Positions 1 to 8,895 are shown, counted from the stretch's first letter. The stretch is 36,303 nt of DNA from Betaproteobacteria bacterium (GCA_019136545.1 JAGVUA010000119.1:5524-41826), one strand, 5' to 3'. Numbers and translations: made by a program. Notes: generated by a model not told the origin, from the sequence alone.

Positions 1-1
1 C

Positions 2-316
2 GAAGGCAGCGCAAGAAACATGGACCTTGGCGCCGTTGGCGGCATTATCGGCAGCGCGGCCGGCGGTGGCTTGGGCGGCTATTCCAACACCGCGGAAGGC
101 AAAGTGATCGTGGCCGCGTTCACGGATGCCTACAACAACATGGTGAAGGCCGTGCGCAACTACAAAGCCCAGGAAGTCAAAGGCGGGCTGGGCACCGGCG
201 GCCAATTGGGCGTCCAGGGGGGAAGTACGCCGGCAAGCCAGGAAGCCGGCAAGTCGACCGATACGAAGAGCACGACATCTTCCTCGACGACCAAGAAGAC
301 AACCAAGAAAAAGTAA
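2..316 (+). CDS. C-terminal fragment of a probable CsgG/HfaB-family protein (5' end outside window)
   Basis: The reading frame is open from the first bases of the window, so this is the end of a longer gene. The visible residues are a glycine-rich stretch (GAVGGIIGSAAGGGLGGY), a helix-like segment (EGKVIVAAFTDAYNNMVKAV), a second Gly-rich stretch and a low-complexity Ser/Thr/Lys tail ending KKTTKKK. The 'TAEGKVIVAAF..YNNMVKAVRNY' pattern resembles the C-terminal part of CsgG/HfaB-like outer-membrane-associated lipoproteins of betaproteobacteria; this comes from memory of the family, not an alignment. The lipobox and main domain would lie upstream, so the assignment cannot be proved here. The in-frame ATG at position 20 is probably internal. 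The basic tail is unusual for a secretion-channel protein. Confidence 0.5.
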   Translation, partial: EGSARNMDLGAVGGIIGSAAGGGLGGYSNTAEGKVIVAAFTDAYNNMVKAVRNYKAQEVKGGLGTGGQLGVQGGSTPASQEAGKSTDTKSTTSSSTTKKTTKKK

Positions 317-406
317 TCCATACCTGAGGACGACATGACGTTCGGCGTGACCGGACGCCATGATCGCCCTGTTGTCCCCCATTTTTTTGAGTCCTCTTGA
401 CGGGAG

Positions 407-435
407 TTGACTTGTATTATTACCCGACTAATATT
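407..435 (+). promoter_or_regulatory. Predicted sigma-70 promoter of tusE-like gene
   Basis: TTGACT at 407-412 is a good -35 box. TAATAT (429-434) or AATATT (430-435), 16-17 bases downstream, can act as the -10. Transcription would begin near 442, about 40 bases before the ATG at 481. The -10 lies inside the dyad described in the next entry. Confidence 0.5.
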
Positions 436-444
436 GTCGGAAAT
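420..444 (+). promoter_or_regulatory. IscR type-1-like operator overlapping the tusE-like promoter
   Basis: The 25 bases contain the inverted repeat CCGAC-TAATATT-GTCGG (424-440). Compared with the type-1 IscR consensus ATASYYGACTRWWWYAGTCRRSTAT, as remembered for gammaproteobacteria, the site matches at about 21 of 25 positions, including GACT and the central AT-rich run. It covers the -10 region, so a bound regulator would be expected to repress. Whether IscR or another Rrf2-family protein binds is inference. Confidence 0.5.
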
Positions 445-480
445 AATGCGAACCCCCAACCCCATCGAGAGGACGACAAA

Positions 481-810
481 ATGATTCACGTGAATGGCAG
501 AGAGATTACGACCGACGCCGAGGGTTACCTGGCAAATCTGGATGATTGGTCGGAAGACGTCGCAGAATATCTGTCCAGGCAGGACAGTCTCGAGTTGACC
601 GAGCGCCACTGGCGGCTGCTCAACTGGATACGCAAGTATTACCAGGAAAACGGTACGGCGCCCAATCTGCGGGTGATGACGAAGACCATCGGCGACGATC
701 TGGGCGAGGAATGGGCCGACAAGAAATTCCTTTTCGACCTGTTTCCGTATGGGCCTGCCAAGCAGGCCGCGCGCTATGCCGGGATGCCAAAGCCGACGGG
801 TTGCGTCTGA
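481..810 (+). CDS. tusE: TusE/DsrC-family sulfur-relay protein
   Basis: The protein has 109 residues, the length of E. coli TusE, and ends MPKPTGCV with the family's penultimate cysteine (Cys108) that carries persulfide sulfur. True DsrC proteins of sulfite-reducing or sulfur-oxidising bacteria have a second cysteine about ten residues earlier. Here that stretch reads PAKQAARYAG with no cysteine, so the protein is the single-cysteine TusE-like type. The conserved core RHWRLLNWIRKYY and APNLRVMTK is present. The ATG at 481 is chosen because AGAGGA lies 7 bases upstream; a longer frame from 397 would run through the promoter. No tusBCD or dsr genes are nearby, so its sulfur donor and acceptor are unknown. 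In the family it passes sulfur toward tRNA 2-thiouridine synthesis. Confidence 0.85.
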   Translation: MIHVNGREITTDAEGYLANLDDWSEDVAEYLSRQDSLELTERHWRLLNWIRKYYQENGTAPNLRVMTKTIGDDLGEEWADKKFLFDLFPYGPAKQAARYAGMPKPTGCV

Positions 811-855
811 TCCTCGCTGTCCGCCGGGCATGGCCGACATGGACGCGACGCTGCG

Positions 856-2262
856 TTATTGCTTGCGTTGCAGGCGGCGAGCTGCAACCGCGCGTTGCAG
901 TTTCCGGAAATGCTCCTCCATGCCCTGTTGGCGGAAAATCTCGAGCATGGCTTGAAAAGCACGACGAGCTTCCGCTCCGCCCAACAAGCGTTCGGCGAGA
1001 CGGTCGGCCAGTTCGCGATCCGCGTAGTGCAAAGCAACTCGGATGGCGTCAAGCAAGGCTTCCGCACCCAATTCGATACGGCCGAGTTCGGCGCGGATGC
1101 GCTCGAAGCGCTTCTCGCCGGCTTCCTTATCCAACAGCATCGCTTCCAGGCAGTCGATGTTGAGGCGTTCCTCGTGGGAAAGCTGTGCGCGTTCTTCGGT
1201 GGCGAGCTCGGCCAGCTTGGTTCGCGCCAGCTCGCGATCGCCTCCGGCAAGCGCGGTGCGTACCAGTTCAATGCGATCCGCGATAGGAATTCCGCCAATT
1301 CGGTCGTTGGCGATCACCTCTTCGATCAGTCGTTGCGCGGTGGCGAAGTCGCCGTTCAGCTTTGCCACGGACGAGAGCCTGCGCTTGCGCGTCCAGTTGC
1401 GAGGCGTGCGCACGGCAACGTCCTGAAGGACTTGCTGGGCGCGTTCGAATTGCCCCAGATCGCAACAGATTTCCGCCTTCAAGTCATATGCATCGAAGTA
1501 ATTCGGCGCCACGGCCAATACGCCGTCCACGACGTTGCCGGCCTCCTCGAAGCGGTTGAGCCGACGCAAGGCGCGTGCTTGGCCGGCAAGCGCCCAGGGA
1601 AGGGGGTGAATGGCGATGATCTCGCCGTAGCGCTCGAGGGCGTCCTCGATGCGATCCGCCTTGAGCAGAGTTTCGGCCCGGGCGCGCAGTATGTCGAAGC
1701 GGTAAGGCTTGCTTTCGCCGCTCGCCGAAAGGGCGTCGAGCTCCTTGAGCGCGTCGTCGAGGGCGCCGTTGCGCTTATGGTCGTAATAATGCCGAAAAAA
1801 TATTTTCTTGCGGATCAGCCGGTCCATGCGCGTCCGCAGCATCTCGGGAGAGAAGGGCTTGATGATGTAGTCGTCCGGCGCCAGTTCTACGGCTGCCACC
1901 ACTTGTTCGTAGCTGCGTTCGGCGGTTACCATCAAAAAGGCCACATTGTCGGGAAGGCGATCCGAGCGGCGCAACTCCTCGAGCAGTTGCTGTCCCGTGC
2001 GGCCGCTGCCGAGGACATAGTCGCAGATGATGATGTCCGGAATTTCCGCGCGGATGCGATGATGCGCTTCGACAAAATTCTGGGCCTGATCGACCGAGAA
2101 TCCGCCCATCGACTGGATGCATATTTTCAACGTCTGGCGAGACGCCTCCTGATCGTCGATGACCAGATAGCGCAGCTCCTTGTACGGCGCGCCGGACACG
2201 CTCGTGCCGCCGGTAGCCAAGGGCTCCGAGAACAGCGAGGCCAGGCGCTCGGATTGAAGCAT
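856..2262 (-). CDS. Response regulator with C-terminal TPR repeats
   Basis: 468 residues. The N-terminal receiver domain spans about 30-150: acidic pair Asp36-Asp37, phospho-acceptor Asp81 (IIICDYVLG), Thr113 and Lys135 (IIKPFSPEM). The rest, about 155-440, is helical with repeated TPR-like units (for example ALERYGEIIAIHPLPWALAG, then ANYFDAYDLKAEICCDLGQF-type repeats), and there is no DNA-binding or enzyme domain. Output is therefore probably by protein-protein contact. The ATG directly follows the stop codon of the histidine kinase upstream (TGA then ATG, no gap), so the two are surely cotranscribed and probably partners. Its target is not visible. It converges with the tusE-like gene, leaving 45 bases between the stops. 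The receiver and TPR calls are firm; the biological role is unknown. Confidence 0.85.
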   Translation of the reverse strand: MLQSERLASLFSEPLATGGTSVSGAPYKELRYLVIDDQEASRQTLKICIQSMGGFSVDQAQNFVEAHHRIRAEIPDIIICDYVLGSGRTGQQLLEELRRSDRLPDNVAFLMVTAERSYEQVVAAVELAPDDYIIKPFSPEMLRTRMDRLIRKKIFFRHYYDHKRNGALDDALKELDALSASGESKPYRFDILRARAETLLKADRIEDALERYGEIIAIHPLPWALAGQARALRRLNRFEEAGNVVDGVLAVAPNYFDAYDLKAEICCDLGQFERAQQVLQDVAVRTPRNWTRKRRLSSVAKLNGDFATAQRLIEEVIANDRIGGIPIADRIELVRTALAGGDRELARTKLAELATEERAQLSHEERLNIDCLEAMLLDKEAGEKRFERIRAELGRIELGAEALLDAIRVALHYADRELADRLAERLLGGAEARRAFQAMLEIFRQQGMEEHFRKLQRAVAARRLQRKQ

Positions 2263-2922
2263 TCAGGGGAGCCGCAACTCAAAGCGGGCGCCGCCAAGCC
2301 GAGCGTCCTTGTCGAGCCGCAGTTCGCCATTCGTGTCCTGGCGCCGATGCAGGCGCGCAACGCGGTGTGCGATGAACAGGCCGACGCCGGAGCGCGTACC
2401 ATCCGCGTGCGATGGGAAGTGGTCGGGAAATCCCGGACCGTCGTCGGCGACGCTGAGCAATAGCCGACCGCCAGTTTCGCCGATGCGCAGCTCAATCTGC
2501 CGCCGTGCATGGCGCAAGGCGTTTTGCAGGGCATTGACGAGGCAATCGGCAATCAGTTCCCGATCGAAGACCCAAAAGTCCGGCCCCTGCCGATCTAGGG
2601 CAATCCGGATGGGCTGTTCGCCGCTTTCACGCACGCGGGCCATCACATCGTCGAGGAAGCCGGCAAGCTCCACCGGCATCATCGATACGGGATTCTCGTG
2701 TCGGGCGAGCCTATAGGCGGACAGGAGTTTCGACAGGCGCCCGGCGCTTGTCGAAATCGCCCGCTCGGTTTCGGCGAGTGCCGGAATCGCATCGGCCGCG
2801 TGTTCGTCCTGGATCGCCTGTTTCGCGACATGCACACGGGCGAGCGCGTCGAACATGCTGTTTTTTACATCGTGGATGCCCGACGCAATCACGTCGATGA
2901 CATGAGGGGTGTCTAGGTGCAT
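2263..2922 (-). CDS. Small cytosolic sensor histidine kinase
   Basis: 219 residues with no membrane segment and no recognisable sensor domain. The phospho-acceptor region reads GIHDVKNSM with His17 close to the N-terminus; the H-D-x-K-N pattern is nearer HisKA_2/Spo0B-like dimerisation helices than the usual H-E-x-R-T-P. The ATPase domain follows: N-box around Asn130-Asn134 (LVNALQNALRHA), G1 DDGPGFP at 160-166 and G2 SGVGLFIA at 178-185. The kinase is thus little more than a DHp plus a catalytic domain, and must sense through a partner or an internal cue. It lies immediately upstream of the TPR response regulator in the same operon. The ATG at 2922 gives a compact protein starting MHLDTPHVIDVI. 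The enzyme class is clear; the signal is unknown. Confidence 0.83.
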   Translation of the reverse strand: MHLDTPHVIDVIASGIHDVKNSMFDALARVHVAKQAIQDEHAADAIPALAETERAISTSAGRLSKLLSAYRLARHENPVSMMPVELAGFLDDVMARVRESGEQPIRIALDRQGPDFWVFDRELIADCLVNALQNALRHARRQIELRIGETGGRLLLSVADDGPGFPDHFPSHADGTRSGVGLFIAHRVARLHRRQDTNGELRLDKDARLGGARFELRLP

Positions 2923-3006
2923 GGTGAGCCAATGCTATCTTCTTCATTCGTCTCTTGCCAGCACGATATGCGGACAGCCGAACACGGTCTTGCGACGTGT
3001 CGGCAC

Positions 3007-3264
3007 TCAGCGCGGAGTCGTGTGGGCGACGGTTTCGGCGTTGATGTCGCGGCCGCTGCGCTGGAAGAAACAGGTGGCCATGCTGGAGGCTGCACAGGCT
3101 GCCCAGAAGCCGAAAAAGCCGATGGAGTAGGTTGCCAGCCGCGAAAAACTCACGGGTTGCCCAAAGAGGTAGAGTTCCTGCGGATCGATGATCGTGAAAA
3201 ACACAATTTCGGCGACGCCGGCCATCAGGAACGATGGCCAGAGGATGTAGTACAGCTTGCCCAT
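3007..3264 (-). CDS. Small two-helix inner-membrane protein, function unknown
   Basis: 85 residues. Hydrophobic segments at about 5-26 (YYILWPSFLMAGVAEIVFF) and 43-65 (LATYSIGFFGFWAACAAS) suggest two membrane-spanning helices joined by a short loop containing DPQELYLFGQP, with a polar C-terminal tail. The ATG at 3264 is preferred because GGAGGA lies 8 bases upstream. The ATG six codons earlier would place the start inside that ribosome-binding site. I do not recognise a named family. The gene is monocistronic by position, between ygiQ and the histidine kinase. A promoter with an FNR-like box sits about 60 bases upstream, hinting at control by oxygen or redox state. Cys57 and Cys65 lie in or near the second helix. 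Confidence 0.65.
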   Translation of the reverse strand: MGKLYYILWPSFLMAGVAEIVFFTIIDPQELYLFGQPVSFSRLATYSIGFFGFWAACAASSMATCFFQRSGRDINAETVAHTTPR

Positions 3265-3303
3265 CGATGGTCTCCTCCGCATGACTTTTCGTTTCGTGAG
3301 GCC

Positions 3304-3331
3304 ATCATAAGAGAATTTTGATCTGCGTCAA
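3304..3331 (-). promoter_or_regulatory. Promoter of the small membrane protein gene, with an FNR/Anr-like box
   Basis: On the minus strand TTGACG (3331-3326) and TATGAT (3309-3304) are spaced by 16 bases, a good sigma-70 promoter. The same DNA contains TTGAT-CTGC-GTCAA at 3318-3331 (plus-strand reading), 9 of 10 matches to the FNR/Anr consensus TTGAT-N4-ATCAA. Overlap with the -35 suggests repression if this -10 is used; activation would need a different start. The box also overlaps the ygiQ stop codon. Confidence 0.5.
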
Positions 3332-5301
3332 TGTTTTCGTGCGGAGGATCGCAGTGGCTTGACTGACTTGGTTCCGCGTTGCGACGGCTTGGGCTCGGTC
3401 GGCTGCCAAGTCGGCACGAGGTGCTTTTTGCCGTTGCCGATCAGGTCGGCGCGGCCCATGCGCTTGAGCGCTTCGCGCAGCAACGGCCAGTTTTCGGGGG
3501 CGTGGTAGCGCAGAAGGGCCTTGTGCAGCTTGCGCTGCCGGCCGCCGCGGGCCACGGCGACGTGGTCCGAACCGGGATCGCGTTTGAGCGGGTTCTTTTC
3601 CGTGTGCCACATGGCGGTGGCGATCGCCAGCGGCGTCGGCAGGAAAGTCTGCACCTGGTCGAGCCGAAAGCCGTTGCGCTTGAGCCAGAGCGCCAGTTCG
3701 AGCATGTCCTCGTCCGTCGTGCCCGGATGCGCGGCGATGAAGTAGGGGATCAGGTACTGCTCCTTGCCGGCCGCCTTCGAGGCGGTCTCGAAAAGGCGCT
3801 TGAACTTCTCGTAGGTCTCCATGCCCGGCTTCATCATCTTGGACAGCGGACCGGCTTCGGTGTGCTCGGGCGCGATCTTCAGGTAGCCGCCGACGTGGTG
3901 CGTCACCAGTTCCTTCACGTACTCGGGCGAGCGCACGGCGAGGTCGTAGCGCAGGCCGGAACCGATCAGCACTTTCTTCACGCCCGGCACCCGGCGCGCT
4001 TCGCGGTAGAGGTGGATCAGCGCCGAATGATCGGTGTTCATGTTCGGGCAGATGTCCGGATAGACGCAGGACAGCCGCCGGCAGGCGGCTTCGATCTTCG
4101 CGTCCTTGCAGGCCAGACGGTACATGTTGGCCGTCGGGCCGCCGAGGTCGGAGATGATGCCGGTGAAGCCGGGCGTCTTGTCGCGGATCGCCTCGATCTC
4201 GTGCAGGATCGAGGCTTCCGAGCGGCTCTGGATGATGCGGCCTTCGTGCTCGGTGATCGAACAAAAGGTGCAGCCGCCGAAGCAGCCGCGCATGATGTTG
4301 ATCGAAAAGCGGATCATTTCCCAGGCGGGAATCTTCGCGTTGCCGTAGCTTGGATGCGGCGCGCGCGCGTAGGGCAGGCCGAAGACGTGATCCATCTCGG
4401 GCGTGGTGAGCGGCATCGGCGGCGGGTTGAGCCAAACGTCGCGGCTGCCATGCGCCTGGACGATACAGCGCGCGTTGCCGGGATTCGATTCAAGGTGGAA
4501 GGCGCGCGAGGCTTCGGCGTAGCGCGCCGGATCGTCCTTCACCTCCTCGTAGGCGGGCAGGCGAATCACGGCGTCCTCGCGGACGGCCGGCGTGTCGCCA
4601 CGGCTGACTTTCCACGCCTCGGGTGTCCAGCCATGCGGCGCCATGAAGGCGGTACCGCGCAGGTCGCGGATGTCGCCGACCTTCTCGCCACGCGCCAGGC
4701 GATGCGTCAATTCCACGAGCGCCCGCTCGGCATTGCCGAACAGCAGCAGGTCGGCCTTCGAGTCGGGCAGGATGGAACGGCGCACCGTGTCCGACCAGTA
4801 GTCGTAATGGGCGATGCGGCGCAACGAGGCTTCGATGCCGCCGATGACGACGGGCACGCCCGGAAACGCCTCGCGGCAACGCTGCGCGTACACGACGGTG
4901 GCGCGATCGGGCCGGCGGTTCGCTTCGGCGTTCGGCGTGTAGGCGTCGTCGGAGCGGATCTTGCGGTCGGCCGTGTAGCGGTTGACCATCGAATCCATGT
5001 TGCCGGCGGTGACGCCGAAGAACAGGTTGGGCTTGCCCAACGCGCGGAAGGGTTCGGACGATTGCCAGTCGGGCTGGCTGACGATGCCGACGCGGAAGCC
5101 CTGCGCCTCCAGCAAGCGTCCGATCAGCGCCATGCCGAAGCTCGGGTGGTCGATGTAGGCATCGCCGGTGACGACGATGACATCGCAGGAGTCCCAGCCG
5201 AGCGCCTCCATCTCGGCGCGCGACATGGGCAGGAAGGGCGCGGTGCCGAAACGCTGCGCCCAGAACTTGCGGTAGGAAGTGAGAAGCTTGGCCGTCGTCA
5301 C
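3328..5301 (-). CDS. ygiQ: YgiQ-family radical SAM protein
   Basis: 657 residues, a normal size for YgiQ (UPF0313). The N-terminal part (about 1-300) contains the family segments [20 protein letters not shown] and [19 protein letters not shown], resembling a cobalamin-binding-like fold. The radical SAM 4Fe-4S motif is Cys340-x3-Cys344-x2-Cys347 in [13 protein letters not shown]. The tail after about residue 600 is basic. The start is GTG, overlapping the HNH gene's stop as GTGA, which points to translational coupling. Substrate and product of this widespread family are not established to my knowledge. A 17-base repeat (4596-4612) lies within it. Family assignment is firm; function is open. 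Confidence 0.92.
   Translation of the reverse strand: MTTAKLLTSYRKFWAQRFGTAPFLPMSRAEMEALGWDSCDVIVVTGDAYIDHPSFGMALIGRLLEAQGFRVGIVSQPDWQSSEPFRALGKPNLFFGVTAGNMDSMVNRYTADRKIRSDDAYTPNAEANRRPDRATVVYAQRCREAFPGVPVVIGGIEASLRRIAHYDYWSDTVRRSILPDSKADLLLFGNAERALVELTHRLARGEKVGDIRDLRGTAFMAPHGWTPEAWKVSRGDTPAVREDAVIRLPAYEEVKDDPARYAEASRAFHLESNPGNARCIVQAHGSRDVWLNPPPMPLTTPEMDHVFGLPYARAPHPSYGNAKIPAWEMIRFSINIMRGCFGGCTFCSITEHEGRIIQSRSEASILHEIEAIRDKTPGFTGIISDLGGPTANMYRLACKDAKIEAACRRLSCVYPDICPNMNTDHSALIHLYREARRVPGVKKVLIGSGLRYDLAVRSPEYVKELVTHHVGGYLKIAPEHTEAGPLSKMMKPGMETYEKFKRLFETASKAAGKEQYLIPYFIAAHPGTTDEDMLELALWLKRNGFRLDQVQTFLPTPLAIATAMWHTEKNPLKRDPGSDHVAVARGGRQRKLHKALLRYHAPENWPLLREALKRMGRADLIGNGKKHLVPTWQPTEPKPSQRGTKSVKPLRSSARKH
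4596..4612 (+). repeat. 17-base repeat, copy 1 (contains polar motif CTGACTTTC)
   Basis: CGCCACGGCTGACTTTC, identical to 29921-29937 in panC. Both copies lie in minus-strand genes and encode Lys-Val-Ser-Arg-Gly, so shared protein sequence explains part of the identity. The inner nonamer also recurs elsewhere on the plus strand only. Confidence 0.5.
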
Positions 5302-5873
5302 GCCGGCTTCCAGCGGCTGACGCTGGGCACGTGGCGGGCGAGGAAGTCCATCTGGTCGGCGAGGATGTGGCGGTTGCAGAGGATCAGGTACTCGGCCTTG
5401 TTGGGCACGTAGGGCGCGTAGAGCAGCTCCATGCCGGCCTGCTCGGGCGTGCGGCCGCTCTTCATCTGGTTGCAGCCCCGGCAGGCGGTGACGACGTTCA
5501 TCCAGGTGTCGCGGCCGCCCTGGACGACCGGCAAGACATGGTCGCGCGTCAAGCGCTGCCCCGGCAGTTCGTCACCGCAGTAGGCGCAGACATGCCGGTC
5601 GCGGTGGAACAGCTCACGGTTGGAGAGCGGCGGCACCTTGTGCAGCGACTTGCCGGCCAGGGCCTTGCCCTTGATGGCGATGATGCTGTTGGCGGCGATC
5701 TCGGAACGCGAACCGGTGAGGCGGTTCATGCCGCCGTGGAAGACGAAGCTGTGTTCGCCAATGGTCCAGGCCACCAGATCCTTCGCGTAGTAGAAGCACG
5801 CGTGCTGCCAACTCACCCAGCGGTGAGGCGCGCCATGCTGGTCAAGCGTGAGAATCAGCGGATAGGAGCCCAT
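5298..5873 (-). CDS. HNH endonuclease-family protein
   Basis: 191 residues. The HNH core is at about 92-140: zinc-type pairs Cys96-x2-Cys99 and Cys131-x2-Cys134 (VCAYCG and CRGCN), Asp111-His112 (RDHVLP) and Asn126 (WMNVVTAC), so the nuclease centre looks intact. The N-terminal 90 residues ([20 protein letters not shown]) match the small HNH proteins common in proteobacterial chromosomes, which have no known restriction partner. The stop overlaps the ygiQ GTG start by four bases, so the radical SAM protein is probably made by coupled translation. The upstream gap to the divergent TonB-like gene is only 37 bases. The biological role is unknown. Confidence 0.85.
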   Translation of the reverse strand: MGSYPLILTLDQHGAPHRWVSWQHACFYYAKDLVAWTIGEHSFVFHGGMNRLTGSRSEIAANSIIAIKGKALAGKSLHKVPPLSNRELFHRDRHVCAYCGDELPGQRLTRDHVLPVVQGGRDTWMNVVTACRGCNQMKSGRTPEQAGMELLYAPYVPNKAEYLILCNRHILADQMDFLARHVPSVSRWKPA

Positions 5874-5910
5874 ACCTTAAAATCCACGAATCGCGACAAT
5901 CTATCAGAGC

Positions 5911-6627
5911 ATGGAATTTTTGCCTATGGCTACTTGGTCCGGTGCGCCGTTGTTCGGCTCCGACCTTGGCCGGGCGCTGGCGATATCGCTGCTTCTCCAC
6001 TTGGCCTTGCTCTGGCCATCGGCTCCCGATGGACGCACCGCCGTCGCTGCGACCCCCTTGTCCGCAGTACTGCGCCCCAACGGTCAACCGGCGGGAAGCC
6101 CGGAGATCCCTGCCGTTCCCGAGCGAGCTTTGTCTCGGTTGATCGGCGCGCAAGAACGGGCTGGCCCAAGAAAGCTCGTCGCCGTCGAAGACGCGGAACC
6201 GCGTGCCGCCCAAGCTCCGGTGAGGGGCTCGAGCGTCGAATCGACACCGCGCGACGGGGTGGCGGACCGCTGGGAGACAAGCCTCGCACCAGCGCTTCCC
6301 GCAGCATTGCCGGCGGCGCCGGGACTGGATGCCGAGGGCTTGCGCGGTTTTCGTCTGGCGCTGGCGCGCGAGGCTCGCCGTTACAAGCACTACCCCGCCG
6401 AGGCCATCGAGACGGGCTGGCAAGGGACGGTCGAAGTCGAAGTGACGATCAGGGCTGGCGGGGTTGCCAAGGCTGCGCGCTTGGCTCGGACCAGCGGCCA
6501 TGCCTTGCTCGATTCGGTTGCCGTGGACATGATCACGCGGGCGCTGGCAACGACGACAGTGCCCACCGTCCTGCGCGACCAGGATCTTCTGATGACGCTG
6601 CCGGTGATGTTCGAACTACCCCAGTGA
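5911..6627 (+). CDS. tonB: TonB-family energy transducer
   Basis: 238 residues: a short cytoplasmic start, one membrane anchor at about 18-36 (LGRALAISLLLHLALLW), a Pro/Ala-rich periplasmic stretch to about 140, and a C-terminal TonB-like domain (YPAEAIETGWQGTVEVEV, then a VDMITRAL segment). The protein would carry proton-motive energy to outer-membrane receptors. The central region is shorter and less Pro-Lys repetitive than classic TonB, and no exbBD genes are in the window, so it could be a specialised or partnerless TonB. The first ATG (5911) and a second at 5926 are both possible; neither has a clear ribosome-binding site. Its 3' end overlaps the end of clpA by 12 bases, tail to tail. 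Confidence 0.78.
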   Translation: MEFLPMATWSGAPLFGSDLGRALAISLLLHLALLWPSAPDGRTAVAATPLSAVLRPNGQPAGSPEIPAVPERALSRLIGAQERAGPRKLVAVEDAEPRAAQAPVRGSSVESTPRDGVADRWETSLAPALPAALPAAPGLDAEGLRGFRLALAREARRYKHYPAEAIETGWQGTVEVEVTIRAGGVAKAARLARTSGHALLDSVAVDMITRALATTTVPTVLRDQDLLMTLPVMFELPQ

Positions 6628-8895
6628 AGTCGAGGGGGCGGCTGTCGCCTGCTCGGTTTCCTCGAACACCAGCTTGATCTTCTCGTCGGCATCGAGATCG
6701 ATGGTGATGTGGCCACCATGCTGGAGGCGGCCAAACAGCAACTCGTCGGCGAGCGCGGCGCGAATGAAATCCTGGATCAGTCGCGCCATGGGCCGTGCGC
6801 CCATCAGCGGATCGAAGCCTTTCTCGGCCAGCCAGGCGCGCAGCGCATCGGTAAAGATCGCCTCGACTTTCTTCTCGTGCAACTGTCCCTCGAGTTGCAT
6901 GAGGAACTTGTCGACCACGCGCAGAATGATCTCGGTATCGAGCGCCTTGAAGGAGATCATGCCGTCGAGCCGGTTGCGAAACTCCGGCGTAAACATGCGC
7001 TTGATCTCGGCCATCTCGTCGCCCGCTTCCTTGTTGCTGGTAAACCCGATGCTGGTCTTTTGCAGCGCCTCGGCGCCGGCATTGGTGGTCATGACAATCA
7101 CCACATTGCGGAAATCCGCCTTGCGGCCGTTGTTGTCGGTCAGCGTCCCGTGGTCCATGACCTGCAGCAGGATGTTGTAGACATCCGGGTGGGCCTTCTC
7201 GATTTCATCCATCAGCAGCACCGCATGCGGCTTCTTGGTGACCGCCTCGGTCAGCTGGCCGCCCTGATCGAATCCGACGTAACCGGGCGGCGCGCCGATC
7301 AGGCGGCTGACCGCGTGCCGTTCCATGTATTCCGACATGTCGAATCGGATCAATTCGATGCCCATGCAATAGGCGAGCTGGCGCGCCACTTCCGTTTTGC
7401 CGACGCCCGTCGGACCCGAAAACAGGAAGCAGCCGATGGGCTTCTGCGGATTGCCGAGCCCCGAACGAGACATCTTGATCGCCTTGGCCAGCGCCTCGAT
7501 GGCCTGGTCCTGGCCAAAGACCACGCTCTTCAAGTCGCGCTCGAGGTTGCGCAGTGCCGAGCGGTCGTCGGCCGATACGTGCTGGGGCGGGATGCGCGCG
7601 ATTTTGGCGACGATCTCCTCGATCTCCTGCTTGCCGATCACCTTCTTCTGCTTCGACTTGGGCAGGATGCGCTGAGCGGCGCCCGCCTCGTCGATGACAT
7701 CGATGGCCTTGTCCGGCAGGTGGCGGTCGGTGATGTACTTGGCCGACAGTTCGGCCGCATTGGTGATGGCGGCGGCCGAATACTTGACGCCGTGGTGTTC
7801 CTCGAAGCGACTCTTGAGCCCGCGCAGGATGGAAACGGTTTCGCCCACGGTCGGTTCATTGACGTCGATCTTCTGGAAACGCCGCGACAGCGCGTGGTCC
7901 TTCTCGAACACGCCGCGAAATTCGTTGTAGGTGGTGGCGCCGATGCACTTCAAGGCGCCCGATGACAAGGCCGGCTTGAGCAGGTTGGAGGCATCGAGCG
8001 TTCCACCGGAGGCGGCACCGGCGCCGATCAAGGTATGAATCTCGTCGATGAACAGGATGGCATCGGGATTGTCGGCCAGTTGCTTCAGGACGCCTTTCAG
8101 GCGCTGCTCGAAATCGCCGCGATACTTGGTGCCCGCCAGCAGCGCCCCCATGTCAAGGGCATATACCGTGGCATGGGCCAGGATTTCGGGCACCCTGCCA
8201 TCGACGATGCGTTGCGCCAGACCTTCGGCGATGGCCGTCTTGCCGACACCGGCTTCGCCGACCAGCAGCGGATTGTTCTTGCGCCGCCGGCAGAGCGTCT
8301 GGATGACGCGCTCCAGCTCCTTTTCCCGGCCGACCAGCGGATCGATCTTGCCGACCAGCGCCGACTGATTGAGATTCTGGGTAAAGCTTTCCAGCGCGCC
8401 CGACTGCGCCTGGCTTTCCGGTTCCTGCTCGGTGGTCTCGTCTCCCTTCGATCCTGGCTGCGGCCCTTTGGTGATGCCGTGCGAAATGAAGTTGACGACG
8501 TCCAGGCGCGAGACATTCTGCTTTTGCAGAAAGAAAACCGCGTGGGAGTCCTTTTCGCCGAAAATCGCCACCAGAACGTTGGCGCCGGTGACTTCCTTCT
8601 TGCCCGATGACTGGACATGCAGGATGGCGCGCTGAATGACGCGCTGGAAGCCCAGCGTGGGTTGAGTGTCGATCTCTTCGGTACCCCCGACGGCCGGCGT
8701 GTGCTGGTCGATGAATGCGGTCAGTTCTCCCCGCAGTTCCTCGATGTTGGCGGCGCAGGCGCGGAGGACCTCGGCGGCCGACGGATTGTCCAGCAGGGCG
8801 AGCAGCAGGTGCTCGACCGTGATGAATTCGTGGCGCTTCTGCCGGGCCTCGACGAATGCCATGTGGAGGCTGACTTCAAGTTCTTGGGCGATCAT
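6616..8895 (-). CDS. clpA: ATP-dependent Clp protease ATP-binding subunit ClpA
   Basis: 759 residues, full ClpA length. Order: N-domain for ClpS binding (1-145), AAA+ module D1 with Walker A GEAGVGKT at 213-220 and Walker B ILFIDEIH near 280-287, then D2 with Walker A GPTGVGKT at 494-501 and Walker B VLLMDEIE near 559-566. The IGF tripeptide at 616-618 is the loop that docks on ClpP. ClpAP unfolds and degrades cytoplasmic proteins, including N-degron substrates delivered by ClpS. The ATG directly follows the clpS stop codon (TGAATG on the coding strand), so the pair is one operon. clpP is not in the window. No odd residues were seen. Confidence 0.96.
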   Translation of the reverse strand: MIAQELEVSLHMAFVEARQKRHEFITVEHLLLALLDNPSAAEVLRACAANIEELRGELTAFIDQHTPAVGGTEEIDTQPTLGFQRVIQRAILHVQSSGKKEVTGANVLVAIFGEKDSHAVFFLQKQNVSRLDVVNFISHGITKGPQPGSKGDETTEQEPESQAQSGALESFTQNLNQSALVGKIDPLVGREKELERVIQTLCRRRKNNPLLVGEAGVGKTAIAEGLAQRIVDGRVPEILAHATVYALDMGALLAGTKYRGDFEQRLKGVLKQLADNPDAILFIDEIHTLIGAGAASGGTLDASNLLKPALSSGALKCIGATTYNEFRGVFEKDHALSRRFQKIDVNEPTVGETVSILRGLKSRFEEHHGVKYSAAAITNAAELSAKYITDRHLPDKAIDVIDEAGAAQRILPKSKQKKVIGKQEIEEIVAKIARIPPQHVSADDRSALRNLERDLKSVVFGQDQAIEALAKAIKMSRSGLGNPQKPIGCFLFSGPTGVGKTEVARQLAYCMGIELIRFDMSEYMERHAVSRLIGAPPGYVGFDQGGQLTEAVTKKPHAVLLMDEIEKAHPDVYNILLQVMDHGTLTDNNGRKADFRNVVIVMTTNAGAEALQKTSIGFTSNKEAGDEMAEIKRMFTPEFRNRLDGMISFKALDTEIILRVVDKFLMQLEGQLHEKKVEAIFTDALRAWLAEKGFDPLMGARPMARLIQDFIRAALADELLFGRLQHGGHITIDLDADEKIKLVFEETEQATAAPSTSLG

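Noticed and set aside
344-388. Possible terminator after the first gene (GGCGT/ACGCC stem and seven T)
   Set aside because: The 5-bp stem is about 22 bases from the T run, too far for an intrinsic terminator.
3379-5412. Long plus-strand open frame (677 codons) opposite ygiQ
   Set aside because: It mirrors a clear radical SAM gene; long antisense frames are expected at this GC content and its composition (Val/Arg/His/Asp-rich, no domain) is that of a shadow.
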